A stretch of DNA of 64,000 nt from Pseudoalteromonas rubra (lineage in GTDB: Bacteria > Pseudomonadota > Gammaproteobacteria > Enterobacterales > Alteromonadaceae): positions 62,001 to 126,000 of the forward strand of contig NZ_JXYA01000031.1 in assembly GCF_000967655.1 (NCBI RefSeq), in the 5' to 3' direction. This document shows, in pieces, positions 62,001-64,000 of the stretch. A program made the position numbers and the translations under genes. Below the pieces are notes generated by a model. It saw only the letters and a list, made by a program, of their open reading frames with translations. It did not search any database and was not told the DNA's origin. Each line of letters opens with the position of its first letter. Within the stretch, counting starts at the first letter, position 1.

Positions 62001-62579
62001 GAGCGGGAGCGGTGTCTGGCGGCAGGGATGGACGATTATGTCACTAAACCAATACAGCCCAAGCTGCTGTTTGATGCGCTGACTAAGTTTAAGTCTTTTC
62101 AGCAACCCAAAAAGCCGCCTGTCGCACACATGCCTGAGCATCCACCTTCGCAAACCACAACCCAGAACAACGCCGGGGAAGAGGTGGAGCAGCCGCCAGT
62201 TGCTTCTGGCGAAGTGCTTGATATTGATGGCACCATTGCGCGGCTACAGGGAGACTCGGAGCTGTATCTGCAAATCTGTATGCTGTTCTACAATAAAGCA
62301 CCACAAAAGTTGTTATCTCTGAAAGAGCAGTGTAATAAGCAAGACCATGCTCAGGTGAAACAGATAAGCCATGCATTACGGGGGCAAAGCGGCGACATAG
62401 GCGCACAACGCCTTACTCAGTTGCTGGCGAAACTTGAAGAAGGTGCCAGCCACCAGGACGGCTCTGAATATAGCGCGCTAATCGAAAGCATTGAAGCGCA
62501 GTACCTGGTGCTTGAACAGGTGTTGCAGGAGGCGGTATTTAAAACGTCATCTGCTGTCAGGCAAGGCAGTGAAAGCTAA
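59097..62579 (+). CDS. Hybrid sensor histidine kinase with extracytoplasmic sensor
   Basis: The product has 1160 residues. Membrane segment 1 lies at about 17-37, a large periplasmic sensor at about 38-320 (Cache-like; ELLQLRIIMPDGREFVRVDR is a typical stretch) and membrane segment 2 at about 325-350. A PAS-like domain follows (about 360-480). HisKA carries FISTISHEMRTPLNGIL (His near 523). HATPase has DTGVGID and GGTGLGLSICKNL. A degenerate receiver-like region (about 755-860) precedes a full receiver (VLMDCNMPTMDGYQ, Asp near 927). HPt carries ISHALRGQSGDIG (His near 1089). Confidence 0.92.
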   Translation: MIRILSATQGKPTRWFAGMFSVLLLLLIALAVFFFERKLQNEVKFEVASQLKHNTAIVAEQFERRYRADLSYLHFLKDTPPFPGIARALKNNGVDPQGNQPIELWKTRIATIFKSLIHNNPELLQLRIIMPDGREFVRVDRLRGKVARVSEAKLQDKSHKDYVQETLDLSEEMHFASRISLNFENNKVQRPFTPVLRIAMPLFDADNDLFGLLVLNSSARQLIELLESDSAEYFLTDHQGHYIYGPEPVFHYTRDLAKPRLFDDDFLLHSTAKGRVDGVIKHGTQSMLVAIQQELNSGYQGPGHEMFITAIAPPQQAEALLNERRLSSYVLLTVVVLVLLLFMGGIVLFYRNRERYQEDKVVYESIIDGADEPIVSFDTQLNVQTYNSASLLIFPSLAASERQHKITDLVALPMDRLQEAVTYFKHEDGPKDTDWYESYMLQDQIRHVNFKVSPVRGPGNQLVGITLFGRDTTKEKLSEQQVKSANEGLERLVQERTGELEAEKAKAVKASAVKSAFISTISHEMRTPLNGILGTLNLIRREPLTKKQLSYLEMTETSSSTLASLINDILDLSKIEAGKLELEQEPLNPISVVEHVVTSISLKAYEKQLNLVVDVADIDFIELVGDAGRIKQVVFNLVSNAIKFTSKGCVCVRGQTTQEAGKVFLSVTVEDTGVGIDKNNHHKIFSAFTQEDSGVSAEFGGTGLGLSICKNLCELMGGEIGFESQKNIGSKFYFTLPFALDTAKSRPHENTLGGRRFELHVVDTRERSFLSHVINKYGGTVVEHDGEFVVADHDNPHINTLAETPMYERTIVLYSEFTHQNVAEGFLAKLVKPIRLGAFLSVFDQNAIAKMLKNQHQVQVPNVQCNERNDLGGATVMIVDDNQINREVARGILQGIHANVVACQSGHEALSALLNFEKNDQPVFAVLMDCNMPTMDGYQATRLIREGKGGESFRHLPVIAMTANAMSGERERCLAAGMDDYVTKPIQPKLLFDALTKFKSFQQPKKPPVAHMPEHPPSQTTTQNNAGEEVEQPPVASGEVLDIDGTIARLQGDSELYLQICMLFYNKAPQKLLSLKEQCNKQDHAQVKQISHALRGQSGDIGAQRLTQLLAKLEEGASHQDGSEYSALIESIEAQYLVLEQVLQEAVFKTSSAVRQGSES

Positions 62580-62646
62580 TGGTGAAGCAACGTGAATACA
62601 GCGACAGTCGTCACCCGTTATCGAATATTTATCAGGGCGGACTAAG

Positions 62647-64000
62647 GTGAATGATGTGACAAACCACCAGGATACACCGGCAAGGATAAACAGGCCGCTG
62701 TGGCAACTGATTTGGCCGTTATTACTGGTTATGGGGCTGGGCGCCTTAGGTGGCTGGTATAGCCATCAGTCTCATCTGCAACATATTGATAAACGAGTAA
62801 AAAGTGCTGTAATGTCTGATCTGACCCGGCTCACTCAGGCCGTGGAAGAGCGCATGGCTTTGTACCGTTACGGGTTGGCGGGTCTGCGAGGTGCCATTCA
62901 GACCGTGGGCGTTGAGCACTTTAATTACGAGCGCATGCAGCGTTACACTGGCAGTCGTTACCATGAGCAGGAATTTCCCGGTGCCCGAGGGTTTGGTTTT
63001 ATTCGCTTTGTGCTTTATGACGACAGAGCGGCGTTTGTTCAGGACGCTCGTCAGCAACGACCCGACAAGCAATTCAATATTAAGCAGCTGACTCCCCATG
63101 AGCAAAGTTTGTATGTGATCCAGTTTATTGAGCCGGAGTCGCGCAACAAGCAGGCGGTGGGTCTGGACATTGGCTCCGAAGCTATGCGCCGGGTTGCGGC
63201 AACCGATGCCGCCCGGCGCGCCGAAGTGATGCTGACAGCGCCGATCACCTTAGTTCAGGCCAACCAAAAAGTGCAGCATGGTTTTTTAATTTTAATGCCA
63301 GTCTATGCGCAAGGTACAGCGCCAGACACCCCTGCAGAGCGCATGGCAGAACTTGCCGGTTGGAGTTACAGCCCAATCCTTATTGATGAGGTGCTGGGTT
63401 CCCTTAAAGGCATTAAACGTAATCTGGTTTTGAATGTCAGAGACATTGACCGCCGCGCCAGCACTTTGTTTTTCAGCCGTGGCGAGACTCAGTCTCAGCT
63501 GAATGAATATCGTGTACACAGCGTGATCCAGTTGTATGGCCGAACCTGGCGCATAGAGCTCAGCCCGACTATGAGTTACATCGACTCACTGGGCTTACCC
63601 AGCCCTTACCGGGCATTGCGCGAAGCGGTGATGATCACGTTGGCACTGATGCTGGTGGTATTTTGCGTACAATTGCTCATTTTGCGTGCCCATCAGTCTA
63701 AAGCACATCAGCTCGATTTGTCCGAGACCCGGGAAAAAGCCTTGTCGGAGGCCAATGCGATACTGGAGCAAAAAGTGGTGTCCCGGACGGCTGAAATAGA
63801 GCGAGTAGGAGCACTGCAGCGCAGCATTTTAGAAAGTGCCACCTATTCGGTGGTGGCAACCGATGTACAGGGGGTGATCACTGTGTTTAACCCCGCCGCA
63901 GAAAAACTGTTGGGTTATAAAGCCGAGGAAATGATTGGCAAACTGACGCCTGCGGTATTTCATCTCGAACTGGAAGTAGCACAGCGCGCAGAAGAGTTAA
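62647..64000 (+). CDS. CHASE-PAS sensor protein, 3' end outside the window
   Basis: At least 451 codons are open to the right edge. The start is GTG 62647 or GTG 62656; the latter has AAGG eight bases upstream. It has a membrane segment at about 18-37, a CHASE domain at about 70-300 (LRGAIQTVGVEHFNYERMQR, GARGFGFIRFV), a second membrane segment at about 328-350, a coiled coil and the beginning of a PAS domain (SVVATDVQGVITVFNPAAEK). The missing C-terminus is probably a kinase or GGDEF/EAL output. It lies 67 bases after the hybrid kinase gene. Confidence 0.88.
   Translation, partial: MNDVTNHQDTPARINRPLWQLIWPLLLVMGLGALGGWYSHQSHLQHIDKRVKSAVMSDLTRLTQAVEERMALYRYGLAGLRGAIQTVGVEHFNYERMQRYTGSRYHEQEFPGARGFGFIRFVLYDDRAAFVQDARQQRPDKQFNIKQLTPHEQSLYVIQFIEPESRNKQAVGLDIGSEAMRRVAATDAARRAEVMLTAPITLVQANQKVQHGFLILMPVYAQGTAPDTPAERMAELAGWSYSPILIDEVLGSLKGIKRNLVLNVRDIDRRASTLFFSRGETQSQLNEYRVHSVIQLYGRTWRIELSPTMSYIDSLGLPSPYRALREAVMITLALMLVVFCVQLLILRAHQSKAHQLDLSETREKALSEANAILEQKVVSRTAEIERVGALQRSILESATYSVVATDVQGVITVFNPAAEKLLGYKAEEMIGKLTPAVFHLELEVAQRAEEL

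Overview
The window looks like a chromosomal segment of a marine gammaproteobacterium of the Alteromonadales, most likely Pseudoalteromonas. This is my recognition from protein style (EttA, MetA, the two-gene MetH, spondin-domain proteins, dense c-di-GMP and phosphorelay signalling) and not a database result. No rRNA, tRNA, CRISPR array, integrase or insertion-sequence transposase was found.

Layout. 1-3 kb: small secreted or membrane proteins and an ECF-like sigma factor overlapping a membrane protein. 3-4.9 kb: a frameshifted GNAT acetyltransferase, a DJ-1/PfpI protein and a cluster of short REP-like repeats. 4.9-8.7 kb (minus): two spondin-domain exported proteins, an OmpR-type regulator and its histidine kinase. 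9.05-9.2 kb (minus): a 53-residue double-glycine-leader peptide with no visible modification genes. 9.5-11.7 kb (minus): a PilZ protein and ettA.

12.2-40.5 kb (plus): a complete P2-type contractile tail cassette with regulator, antitermination-like protein, endolysin and small membrane protein, but no capsid, portal, terminase, integrase or replication genes. This is the layout of an R-type tailocin. Its remarkable part is 13.6-28.5 kb. The baseplate genes J and I and the tail-collar adaptor H occur three times in a row. Each trio is followed by two fibre-like genes that share a module-specific N-terminus, plus small accessory proteins. The shared core (tail completion candidate, spike V, PAAR tip, W, sheath, tube, E/E', tape measure, U, X, D) occurs once. 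The tape measure is about twice the usual length and carries two internal repeat arrays, and the sheath has an extra helical insertion. Intrinsic terminators sit between fibre genes, and a 60-base repeat occurs three times around module 3, each copy shortly followed by a terminator-like hairpin.

40.6-46 kb: a response regulator divergent from a solute-binding lipoprotein overlapping a large hybrid kinase. 46-50.7 kb: methionine biosynthesis, with metA preceded by MetJ-box-like repeats and followed by methionine synthase split into a homocysteine-domain gene and a folate/B12/reactivation gene. 51-53.6 kb: a small protein, a YjgN/DUF898 membrane protein and an M48 metalloprotease. 53.9-64 kb: a solute-binding-like protein, a TPR-GGDEF cyclase, a REC-PAS-GGDEF-EAL regulator, a hybrid kinase and the start of a CHASE-PAS sensor cut by the window edge.
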